A stretch of 45,667 nucleotides of DNA, from contig DILD01000095.1 of the NCBI GenBank assembly GCA_002424845.1, positions 1 through 45,667 on the forward strand, written 5' to 3'. The notes under the pieces are model-generated. The model saw only the letters and a program-made list of their open reading frames with translations. It searched no databases and was not told where the DNA came from. Within the stretch, counting starts at the first letter, position 1. Each line of letters begins with the position of its first letter. Shown here in pieces: positions 24,257 to 31,647 of the stretch. The position numbers were made by a program, and so were the translations under genes. The DNA comes from Thiobacillus denitrificans. GTDB lineage: Bacteria; Pseudomonadota; Gammaproteobacteria; Burkholderiales; Thiobacillaceae.

Positions 24257-24340
24257 TGTTTGGGGCTGGGGGCGGTAATTCGCAACCTGCTAATATAACG
24301 GACTTCCCGCGTTAACCTAACCCTGAGTGGTGCTCCTGCA

Positions 24341-25729
24341 GTGGCTCACATCGACTTGTCCGAAAGCATGACCCGCGCAGAAAAGCGCGCAGCTTCCGGT
24401 CTGGCGGCAATTTTCGGCTTGCGCATGCTGGGCATGTTCCTCATTTTGCCGGTGTTCGCGCTGTATGCCGAAGACCTGCCGGGGGGCGACAACCACACTC
24501 TGGTCGGCCTGGCGCTCGGCATGTATGGCCTGACCCAGGCCATCCTGATGATCCCTTTCGGCATGGCGTCCGACCGTATCGGCCGCAAAAAAGTCATTAT
24601 TTTTGGTCTTATTGTGTTTGCCCTCGGCAGTTTTCTGGCCGCGACCGCGACCGATATTTACTGGACCATTGCCGGTCGCGCCTTGCAGGGTGCGGGTGCG
24701 ATTTCCGCCGCCGTCACGGCCATGCTGGCCGATCTTACCCGTGAGGAGCACCGAACCAAGGCGATGGCACTGGTCGGTTCAACCATCGGCATCGCTTTTG
24801 CCGTATCGCTGGTGGCAGGCCCTGCACTGAACCGTGTGATCGGCGTTCCGGGTATTTTTGTTGTGACCGGTATTCTGGCGCTGGCCGCGATCTGGGTGGT
24901 GAAGGTGTGGGTTCCGGACCCTGTGGACAGCCACTTCCACACCGACGCCCAGGCCAACCCGACAAAATTGATGGATGTGTTGAAAAATGGCCAGCTCGCC
25001 CGGCTTGATTTCGGAATTTTTGCGCTGCACGCTGCGCAGATGGCCATGTTCGTGGTGGTACCGGTGGCACTCAAGGACAGCGGCCTGGATGCCGACGATC
25101 ATTGGGCAGTGTATCTGCCGGTGTTGCTGGGTTCATTTGTGCTGATGGTGCCCGGCATCATCTATGGCGAGAAGCATGGACAGATGAAGCCGGTTTTCAT
25201 CGGCTCGGTGGCGCTGATGCTGCTGGCCCAACTGGGCCTGGCGTTCGGCGTCGAGTATTTTTGGGGCATAGTCTGGGCGCTGTTTTTCTATTTTGTCGCG
25301 TTCAATCTGCTTGAGGCCAGCCTGCCCTCGCTGATTTCCAAGCTGGCGCCCGTGTCGGCGAAAGGCACTGCGATGGGGGTCTACAACACGGCGCAGGCGC
25401 TGGGCCTGTTTTTTGGCGGTGTCTTCGGTGGTTGGCTGGCGCAACACCATGGCTTCGCTGCAGTATTCATATTCTGCGGCGTGCTGATGGGGGTCTGGTT
25501 GGTAGTCTCGTTGTCCATGATGCCGCCGCCTGCGATCAAGACCCGACTGTTCCGTGTGAGCGTGATGCCGGCAGACCAGGCGGCATTGCTGAAAATGCAG
25601 CTGGCCGAGGTGGAGGGTGTGGTCGAGGTGATGGTGCTGGCCGAAGAGGGGGTGGCCATGCTCAAGGTCAGCCTCAAGGGCTGGAATGAGCCGCGCGCAC
25701 TGGAACTGCTGGAGGCGGCGGCCGCCTGA
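24341..25729 (+). CDS. yajR: MFS transporter, YajR type with C-terminal YAM domain
   Basis: A proton-coupled efflux-type major facilitator of 462 residues. It has twelve hydrophobic segments and motif A as GMASDRIGRKKVI between TM2 and TM3. After TM12 there is a soluble extension of about 65 residues (RVSVMPADQAALLKMQLAEV...) predicted as the ferredoxin-like YAM domain of E. coli YajR. The start used is GTG at 24341; an ATG at 24368 is an equally credible start, as neither has a strong binding site. The substrate is unknown. It lies between uvrA and ssb, splitting a pair that is often adjacent. Confidence 0.85.
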   Translation: MAHIDLSESMTRAEKRAASGLAAIFGLRMLGMFLILPVFALYAEDLPGGDNHTLVGLALGMYGLTQAILMIPFGMASDRIGRKKVIIFGLIVFALGSFLAATATDIYWTIAGRALQGAGAISAAVTAMLADLTREEHRTKAMALVGSTIGIAFAVSLVAGPALNRVIGVPGIFVVTGILALAAIWVVKVWVPDPVDSHFHTDAQANPTKLMDVLKNGQLARLDFGIFALHAAQMAMFVVVPVALKDSGLDADDHWAVYLPVLLGSFVLMVPGIIYGEKHGQMKPVFIGSVALMLLAQLGLAFGVEYFWGIVWALFFYFVAFNLLEASLPSLISKLAPVSAKGTAMGVYNTAQALGLFFGGVFGGWLAQHHGFAAVFIFCGVLMGVWLVVSLSMMPPPAIKTRLFRVSVMPADQAALLKMQLAEVEGVVEVMVLAEEGVAMLKVSLKGWNEPRALELLEAAAA

Positions 25730-25786
25730 TAGAATCCGCAACGCACCACGCTTAACCTATCCAATTTCAATACGGGGGAAAAAACA

Positions 25787-26272
25787 ATGGCATCCGTCAA
25801 CAAGGTCATTCTGGTCGGCAACCTGGGGCGCGACCCCGAAATGCGCTACCTGCCGAGCGGCGAGGCCGTCGCCAATCTCGCCATTGCCACCACCGACAAG
25901 TACAAAGATAAAACCGGCCAGATGGTCGAGCAGACTGAGTGGCATCGCGTCAGTTTCTTCGGCCGCACGGCCGAAGTGTGTGGCCAGTATCTGAAAAAGG
26001 GCAGTCAGGTTTACGTTGAGGGTTCGATTCGTACCCGCAAGTACACCGACAAGGAAGGTATCGAGAAGTATGCCACTGAAATCCGCGGCGATCGTATGCA
26101 GATGCTGGGCAGCAAGGGCGGTGGCGGCATGGCCGACATGGACGACAGCGCTTATTCCCAGGCGGCGCCCAAGGCTCCGCCACGCAGCAACCCCCAGGGA
26201 AACACCCCGGCAGCCTCTCAGCGCCCGGCCAGCAGCGGGTTTGACGATATGGATGACGACATACCGTTCTAA
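25787..26272 (+). CDS. ssb: Single-stranded DNA-binding protein
   Basis: SSB coats single-stranded DNA in replication, repair and recombination. The 161 residues comprise the OB domain (MASVNKVILVGNLGRDPEMR, WHRVSFFGRTAEVCGQYLKKGSQVYVEGS), a Gly/Pro/Gln-rich linker and the acidic tip DDMDDDIPF that recruits partner proteins. GGGGGAA precedes the ATG. It is followed by hairpin-rich sequence and the first TonB-dependent receptor gene. Confidence 0.98.
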   Translation: MASVNKVILVGNLGRDPEMRYLPSGEAVANLAIATTDKYKDKTGQMVEQTEWHRVSFFGRTAEVCGQYLKKGSQVYVEGSIRTRKYTDKEGIEKYATEIRGDRMQMLGSKGGGGMADMDDSAYSQAAPKAPPRSNPQGNTPAASQRPASSGFDDMDDDIPF

Positions 26273-26285
26273 AGTACTCCCGGTA

Positions 26286-26344
26286 GCGGGCCGTTAACCC
26301 GCACAATTAATAATTAAAGCGGGGGGGCACTGGTTTACGTGCCC
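26286..26344 (+). other. Hairpins between ssb and the first TonB receptor gene
   Basis: GCGGG (26286-26290) pairs with CCCGC (26298-26302); CCCGC can instead pair with GCGGG at 26319-26323. A second stem, GGGCAC (26325-26330) with GTGCCC (26339-26344), ends 8 bases before the ATG at 26353. No T-run is present. These could form an attenuation-like set or shape the ribosome binding region; this is unproven. Confidence 0.4.
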
Positions 26345-26352
26345 GATTGGGG

Positions 26353-28356
26353 ATGAGCAATAAACCTTCTGTTTCATTGCGCGTATCAGGGCGGGTGCTG
26401 GCGTTAGGCAGTGTCATGGCCTGCGCCGCTCCAGCGTGGGCTGCGGTCACTGAAGCCGATTTCTTTGACGAGCTGCCCGTGGTGCTCTCGGTGTCCCGCA
26501 TGTCGCAGCCGGTGAGCGAGGCGCCTGCTGCGGTGACCATCATTGACCAGGACATGATCCGCGCCACTGGCTTCCGGGATATTCCGGATCTGCTGCGCCT
26601 GGTGCCGGGGTTTTCGATTGCCTATACTCGCGACAACACGTGGGCCGTGGGTTACCACGGCATGGCCGAGTCGTTTTCACGGCGGTTTCAGGTGCTCGTG
26701 GATGGCCGCTCGATTTACAACGCCATTTATGGCGAAGTCAATTGGGGCGAACTTCCCCTGTCGGTCGACGATATCGAACGTATCGAAGTTGTACGGGGGC
26801 CGAACGCGGCGATGTATGGAGCCAACGCGTTCCTGGCCGTTATCAACATAATCACCAAGGATCCGAGCCAGACACCGGGCGCTTTCGCGTCCTTTCAATA
26901 CGGTGAACAGGGCATGTCCGGGGTGACGCTACGCTACGGTGGCATGCAGGATGACCTGCGCTACCGGATGACGTTGTCTGCGCAGAACCGTGATCGCTTC
27001 GAGACCGATGCGTTCGATGGCGATATCCCCTTGCAGGTCCATGAGGAATCGCAGACCTACTTCATCAATGGGCGAGCGGATTACCGTCTTTCGGTAACGG
27101 ATGAACTCAGCGCGCAGTTCGGCCTGACCGTGGGGGACTGGCAGGCGGGTTATTCCCTGCATCCGGATGAGCCTGTCGGACAGGACGTTTCCGCGCAATA
27201 CATCCAGCTTAAATTTCGTCGCACACACAGTGCAGACAATGAATGGATGGTGCACGCCTATTTCAGCCGTAACGTGATGGACGCGCCGAACATCACGCCG
27301 CTTGTGCCTCCAGTCTCGCCTGTCGCCACGCCATACATGCTTGATGCGGGCAGGGATCTGGAGCAGACCCGCGCCAACATCGAGTTCCAGGAAAATCGCC
27401 GCTTTTCGCCTGAGTGGCGGATGGTGTGGGGGGCGGAGCTGCGGCGTGAAACCGTGGAAAGCAAATATTACTTCGACACGCATGACAAACTGAGTGGAAC
27501 GCTCAGCCGTGCTTACGCCAATCTGGAGTGGCGCGCGCGTCCCGATCTGCTGGTGCAGGGCGGCGCGATGCTGGAACACCATTACTTGACGGGCGCTGAC
27601 ATTTCTCCGCGCGTGGCGCTCAACTACACCGTGGGCGAGGGGCATACGTTACGCCTCAGTCTCTCGCAGGCTTATCGTTCCCCGACCTTTTTCGAGCAAA
27701 AAGGCAATCTGGCTTATTACACGACGACCGGGATACCCGTTCTGCAGCTGTATGCCCCTTCCGATCCTTTGCAGCCTGAGCGCATTCTTTCCCGTGAAAT
27801 CGGTTATGTAGGCCAGTATGCGGCATTAAACATGCAGCTTGACGCCAAGCTCTTCCACGACACGATTGATGACTACATCAATCATCGGGTCAAGGATGAA
27901 AATGGCGTCAATGTCTATCCACGCTTGTTCAGCAACCGCGACGACTTCACGGTGCGTGGCGGCGATCTGCAGCTAAGCTGGAGGCCTTTGCCCGCATTGC
28001 AGTTGTCAGCGCAGTACGCACGCGCATTCATTCATGCGGACGCAAGTATCGATAAGGGGTTGCAGCGGTCGGCGCCGCGCGACAATTTCAGTTTGCTGGC
28101 GCGTTATGACATGGGGCAAGGGTGGATGGCCAGCACGGGTGTCTATCAGCTGGCGCGCATGCTGTGGTTGTCCGGCGGCAATACCATTCTGACCCACACT
28201 CGGGTGGACGCCCGCCTGGCGCGCCGCTGGAAATGGCAGGGCCGTGAAGTTGAGGCCGCCGTGGTCGGCCAGAGCCTGGGCGGAGATTATGAAGAATTCC
28301 GCCATACCAACGTTTTTAGCCGCAGGGTTTATGGCAGTCTGAGTTTTGCCTGGTGA
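26353..28356 (+). CDS. TonB-dependent outer-membrane receptor (copy 1)
   Basis: Such receptors import scarce substrates (siderophores, cobalamin, others) across the outer membrane using TonB energy; the substrate here is unknown. The 667 residues begin with a signal peptide ending APAWA, then ADFFDELPVVLSVSRMSQ, a plug domain (APAAVTIIDQDMIRATGFRD, VLVDGRSIYN, IERIEVVRGPNAAMYGANAF) and a 22-strand-type barrel ending in YGSLSFAW. An ATG at 26353 is used; a TTG two codons upstream is possible. No clear ribosome binding site exists beyond GGGG directly before the ATG. It is paralogous to the next gene. Confidence 0.9.
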   Translation: MSNKPSVSLRVSGRVLALGSVMACAAPAWAAVTEADFFDELPVVLSVSRMSQPVSEAPAAVTIIDQDMIRATGFRDIPDLLRLVPGFSIAYTRDNTWAVGYHGMAESFSRRFQVLVDGRSIYNAIYGEVNWGELPLSVDDIERIEVVRGPNAAMYGANAFLAVINIITKDPSQTPGAFASFQYGEQGMSGVTLRYGGMQDDLRYRMTLSAQNRDRFETDAFDGDIPLQVHEESQTYFINGRADYRLSVTDELSAQFGLTVGDWQAGYSLHPDEPVGQDVSAQYIQLKFRRTHSADNEWMVHAYFSRNVMDAPNITPLVPPVSPVATPYMLDAGRDLEQTRANIEFQENRRFSPEWRMVWGAELRRETVESKYYFDTHDKLSGTLSRAYANLEWRARPDLLVQGGAMLEHHYLTGADISPRVALNYTVGEGHTLRLSLSQAYRSPTFFEQKGNLAYYTTTGIPVLQLYAPSDPLQPERILSREIGYVGQYAALNMQLDAKLFHDTIDDYINHRVKDENGVNVYPRLFSNRDDFTVRGGDLQLSWRPLPALQLSAQYARAFIHADASIDKGLQRSAPRDNFSLLARYDMGQGWMASTGVYQLARMLWLSGGNTILTHTRVDARLARRWKWQGREVEAAVVGQSLGGDYEEFRHTNVFSRRVYGSLSFAW

Positions 28357-28511
28357 TAAGCGTATGCGCTGCTGCATAGGTTCGGTCAGACTGCAGGCTG
28401 CCAGGAGGCATGATTCCGGGTTCGAATTCACGGGACGGGAGGCCGCGCATGGGGTAGGCAATCCGTCGTGCGAAGCGTGGCCGGAATGTGCCATATCGAC
28501 ATGAGGTGAGG

Positions 28512-30563
28512 GTGGGCACCAGCCAGTCAACCGTATTTCGTGCGTATGGGAAGAGCCTTCTGCTGAGCGTGGTCCTGGTCTGCCCCGTTCAGGCCCGGGC
28601 GGCGCTCACCGAAGCTGATTTTTTCAGTGATCAGCCGATCGTGTTGTCGGCTTCACGTTTGTTGCAGCCGTTGAAAGACGCACCGGCTGCGGTGACCGTC
28701 ATCGATCAGGAAATGATTCGCGCCTCGGGTTTCCGGGACCTTCCGGATCTGTTGCGACTGGTCCCAGGGTTTTCCGTAGCCTATACGCGCGAAAACACCT
28801 GGGCGGTTGGTTATCACGGACTGGCCGATGCCTATTCGCGCCGCTTTCAGGTGCTGGTTGACGGCCGCTCGATCTACAGCCCGCATTTTGGCGCCGTGTA
28901 TTGGGCGGATTTGCCCTTGGCGATCGAGGATATTGAGCGCATTGAAGTGGTGCGCGGCCCCAACGCGGCAACTTACGGGGCCAATGCTTTTCTGGCAGTG
29001 ATCAATATCATCACCCGGATGGCCTCCCAGGTTCCGGGTGATTCCGTTTCATTGCAGCTTGGCGAGCGGGACATGCGCGGATTGACCATTCGCCATGGCG
29101 GGGGCGATGAAGCTTTGCGTTATCGGCTTACGGCGTCCGCACAGCAGCGGGATCGTTTCGACCGGGTCGTGACCTACAAGACCCCCAGGGATAACGGAGC
29201 GTATTTCGAAGCGACCCAAACCTATTTCGTCAACGGGCGCATGGACTGGTTGTTGCCCCGGAATTCCGATGTGATGGCGCAGTTCGGCCTGTCGCAAGGT
29301 GACTGGAACTCGGGCAGGCAGGTCGATGACTTGACCCGGCCCTCGAAAGAGCCGCGTGAACAGGATTCGCGTGCCCAGTATGTGCAACTGGCGTATCACA
29401 AGGTCGAGTCTGCGGGTCGTGAATGGCGTGTGCAGGCTTATTACAGCCGCAACCGCTTTGACGCGGACAATCTGACCTATATGCCCCTGACTGCGCAAAC
29501 CGTAAGCGTAGATGAATACCTCTTGCAGACGCGAAGCAATATCGAGTTGCAGGTAAACGAACAATGGCGTCCCGATCTGCGGGGGGTCTGGGGAATTGAG
29601 GCGCGGCATGAAACCGTGAAAAGCCCACAGGAATACGACTCCAGCAAGACTTTGGGCGGAAACCTCTGGCGGGTGTATGGCAACCTGGAGTGGCAAGCCA
29701 CCGATCAATTGCTGGTGCAGGGTGGCGCGATGGCTGAGCATCATTATTTCACAGGTGCTGACCTGTCGCCTCGCCTGGCGCTTAACTACACGGTGTACCC
29801 GGGGCACGTCTTTCGGGCCAGTGTCTCGCAGGCCTACCGGTCTCCCACTTATTTTGAGCAGGATGGCAATGTCACAGAAAGAGACATCAATGGTGCCCTG
29901 CTGGATAGATCGAAAATCCCGTCCTCCACGTCGCTTGACCCGGAGCGCCTTTTTTCGCGGGAGGTCGGCTACGTTGGCCAGATTAAATCGCTTGCCCTGA
30001 ACATGAATGCGAGGCTGTTCTATGACACGCTCAACGATTACATCGGCTCGCAAAGAATCGAAACCGAGGCATGCAACGAGCCTGGCCCCACAATCCGATG
30101 TCGTGAGTGGCTTAATGCCAGCAGCCTGGATCTGCGGGGTTGGGAGGCAGAGTTGAACTGGCGGCCCCTGTCAGGCCTGGACCTGACCGCGCACTATACG
30201 CGGGCTAAAATCAGCTATCGTGACGTTGTCTTTGATGTAACCACAGGGGCGGTCATTGATGATGATCTGCCCTTTTCTGTGCCGCGAAACATTTTTGGCT
30301 TGCTGGCCCGATATAGTTGGGGCGCCGGTTGGCAGGCGAGCGTCGGGTTGTATCAAACTGATCGCATGATGTGGTTGTCGGACGGTGACTGGACCGAGGG
30401 CTACACACGTGTCGACTTGCGCCTCGCTCGCCGCTGGAAATGGCGCGGGCACGAAATCGAGGCTGCCGTTGCGGGGCAAAATCTTGGCGATGACTACCAG
30501 GAATTCCGGGATACCAATAACTTCAGCGGTCGTTTTTACGGCAGTCTGAATTTCATTTGGTAA
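28512..30563 (+). CDS. TonB-dependent outer-membrane receptor (copy 2)
   Basis: This is a paralogue of the preceding receptor, with near-identical plug motifs (APAAVTVIDQEMIRASGFRD, NTWAVGYHGLADAYSRRFQV, IERIEVVRGPNAATYGANAF) but diverged extracellular loops, suggesting a different ligand. The GTG at 28512 is preferred: GAGGTGAGG lies just upstream and the resulting N-terminus is a good signal peptide (VFRAYGKSLLLSVVLVCPVQARA). A GTG at 28488 would add eight residues. The length is 683 residues, ending YGSLNFIW. The 155-base gap after copy 1 shows no clear promoter. The loop has a Cys pair (EACNEPGPTIRCRE) absent from copy 1. Confidence 0.9.
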   Translation: MGTSQSTVFRAYGKSLLLSVVLVCPVQARAALTEADFFSDQPIVLSASRLLQPLKDAPAAVTVIDQEMIRASGFRDLPDLLRLVPGFSVAYTRENTWAVGYHGLADAYSRRFQVLVDGRSIYSPHFGAVYWADLPLAIEDIERIEVVRGPNAATYGANAFLAVINIITRMASQVPGDSVSLQLGERDMRGLTIRHGGGDEALRYRLTASAQQRDRFDRVVTYKTPRDNGAYFEATQTYFVNGRMDWLLPRNSDVMAQFGLSQGDWNSGRQVDDLTRPSKEPREQDSRAQYVQLAYHKVESAGREWRVQAYYSRNRFDADNLTYMPLTAQTVSVDEYLLQTRSNIELQVNEQWRPDLRGVWGIEARHETVKSPQEYDSSKTLGGNLWRVYGNLEWQATDQLLVQGGAMAEHHYFTGADLSPRLALNYTVYPGHVFRASVSQAYRSPTYFEQDGNVTERDINGALLDRSKIPSSTSLDPERLFSREVGYVGQIKSLALNMNARLFYDTLNDYIGSQRIETEACNEPGPTIRCREWLNASSLDLRGWEAELNWRPLSGLDLTAHYTRAKISYRDVVFDVTTGAVIDDDLPFSVPRNIFGLLARYSWGAGWQASVGLYQTDRMMWLSDGDWTEGYTRVDLRLARRWKWRGHEIEAAVAGQNLGDDYQEFRDTNNFSGRFYGSLNFIW

Positions 30564-30625
30564 GCCGGTTTCAGGAAAATCGGGCGCGCCGTCGCCATTT
30601 TCATCAGGGGGGGCCGTGTGCGGAC

Positions 30626-30674
30626 ACTTGTGCCCGGCTCTTTAGGTACTTGTACCCGGCTCTTTGGGTATAAT
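30626..30674 (+). promoter_or_regulatory. Tandem 22-bp direct repeat with -10 upstream of fmdB
   Basis: Two abutting 22-base copies (30626-30647 and 30648-30669; core CCCGGCTCTTT) differ at two positions. The second runs into TATAAT (30669-30674), a perfect -10 hexamer, but no good -35 lies 16-18 bases upstream. GGTAC-TT-GTACC (30645-30656) spans the junction as an inverted repeat. The layout suggests activator or repressor binding sites at a promoter; this is inference. Confidence 0.55.
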
Positions 30675-30705
30675 TGCGCAACTTATTGATTTATCGGAGC
30701 GAACC

Positions 30706-30963
30706 ATGCCGATTTATGCCTACAAATGTACCGCTTGCGGCTTTGCCCAAGACGAAATGCAGAAAGTGTCCGATGCGCCGTTGACGGTGTGCCCGTCGTG
30801 CGGCAAGCCTGATTACGCCAAGCAGATCACCGCAGCCGGCTTTGCGCTCAAGGGAACGGGGTGGTACGCCACCGACTTCAAAGGCGGCAGCAAGCCTGTT
30901 GAGGCCAAAACTGATGTGCCGCCCCCGGCCTGTGGCACCGGCGCCTGCCCGGCCTGTAACTAA
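30706..30963 (+). CDS. FmdB-family zinc ribbon protein
   Basis: A small zinc-ribbon protein of the FmdB/CxxC_CxxC_SSSS family, sometimes annotated as a regulator, function unproven. The 85 residues start MPIYAYKCTACGFAQDEMQK, with Cys8/Cys11 and Cys29/Cys32 as zinc ligands. GFALKGTGWYATDF follows, and a Pro/Ala linker leads to a second cysteine group (Cys76, Cys81, Cys84: ACGTGACPACN). The ATG at 30706 is preceded by CGGAGC. A terminator follows, separating it from the DUF502 gene although the order fmdB-DUF502-aspS is common in betaproteobacteria. Confidence 0.9.
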   Translation: MPIYAYKCTACGFAQDEMQKVSDAPLTVCPSCGKPDYAKQITAAGFALKGTGWYATDFKGGSKPVEAKTDVPPPACGTGACPACN

Positions 30964-30981
30964 CGGGTGCGCTGGAATCGG

Positions 30982-31019
30982 GAAGCGGGCGGTGCAAGCC
31001 GTCCGCTTCTTTGTTTTTT
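30982..31019 (+). terminator. Intrinsic terminator after fmdB
   Basis: GAAGCGGGCGGT (30982-30993), GNRA-type loop GCAA, GCCGTCCGCTTC (30998-31009; two G-U pairs) and TTTGTTTTTT. It is a strong 12-bp terminator that ends only 12 bases before the DUF502 start codon. Confidence 0.85.
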
Positions 31020-31031
31020 GCGAATGAGCGA

Positions 31032-31634
31032 ATGAAGCGTTATTTCATTACCGGCCTTTTGATATGGGTCCCGTTGGGGATCACCCTGTGGGTGCTCGAT
31101 TTGCTGATTGGCACCCTGGACCAGAGTCTCACCGTACTGCCGGCTGAGTGGCAGCCAGAGGCCTGGATCGGGATTCGCATTCCCGGCCTTGGCGTCATCC
31201 TGACCCTGCTGGTGATCGTGTTGACCGGCGTGTTCGCCACCAATTTCTTCGGCCAGAAGATCATTGATGTCTGGGAACGGCTGCTGATTCGCATTCCGGT
31301 GGTGAAAACCATCTACGGCAGCGTCAAGCAGGTGTCCGATACCCTGTTGTCGGGCAACGGCCATGCATTTCGCAAGGTGCTTTTGGTGCGTTACCCGCAT
31401 CCGCAGGCATGGTCGCTGGCGTTCCAGACCAATGTCCCGGACGAGGTAATGCGAGTGTTGCCGGACGAGCACGTGGCGGTGTTCATTCCCACTACGCCGA
31501 GCCCGGTCAACGGTTTTTATTTTTATGTGAAAAAGAGCGAGGTCATCGAACTGAATGTGTCGGTCGACCGCGCGTTGAAATACATCGTCTCGATGGGCGT
31601 CGCTTCGGGTGAAGCGCGTTCTGCTACTCAATAG
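31032..31634 (+). CDS. DUF502 inner-membrane protein
   Basis: This is a member of the DUF502 family of unknown function, 200 residues. Two transmembrane helices are evident (FITGLLIWVPLGITLWVLDL and LGVILTLLVIVLTGVFATNF), then a conserved soluble part with RIPVVKTIYGSVKQVSDTL, PHPQAWSLAFQT and PTTPSPVNGFYFYV. The ATG at 31032 has no good ribosome binding site and lies just beyond the fmdB terminator. aspS starts 13 bases after the stop, so the two are probably cotranscribed. Confidence 0.88.
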   Translation: MKRYFITGLLIWVPLGITLWVLDLLIGTLDQSLTVLPAEWQPEAWIGIRIPGLGVILTLLVIVLTGVFATNFFGQKIIDVWERLLIRIPVVKTIYGSVKQVSDTLLSGNGHAFRKVLLVRYPHPQAWSLAFQTNVPDEVMRVLPDEHVAVFIPTTPSPVNGFYFYVKKSEVIELNVSVDRALKYIVSMGVASGEARSATQ

Positions 31635-31647
31635 GAAAGAAACAAGC

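Noticed and set aside
24257..24340. LexA-type SOS box between uvrA and the MFS gene
   Set aside because: No CTGT-N8-ACAG-like palindrome was found.
28397..28415. GCCAGGAG resembling part of a cobalamin riboswitch B12 box
   Set aside because: The rest of the box and the upstream riboswitch core helices are missing.
28415..28440. tRNA T-arm-like sequence GGTTCGAATTC
   Set aside because: The flanking five bases do not pair, and no acceptor stem, anticodon arm or CCA context exists.
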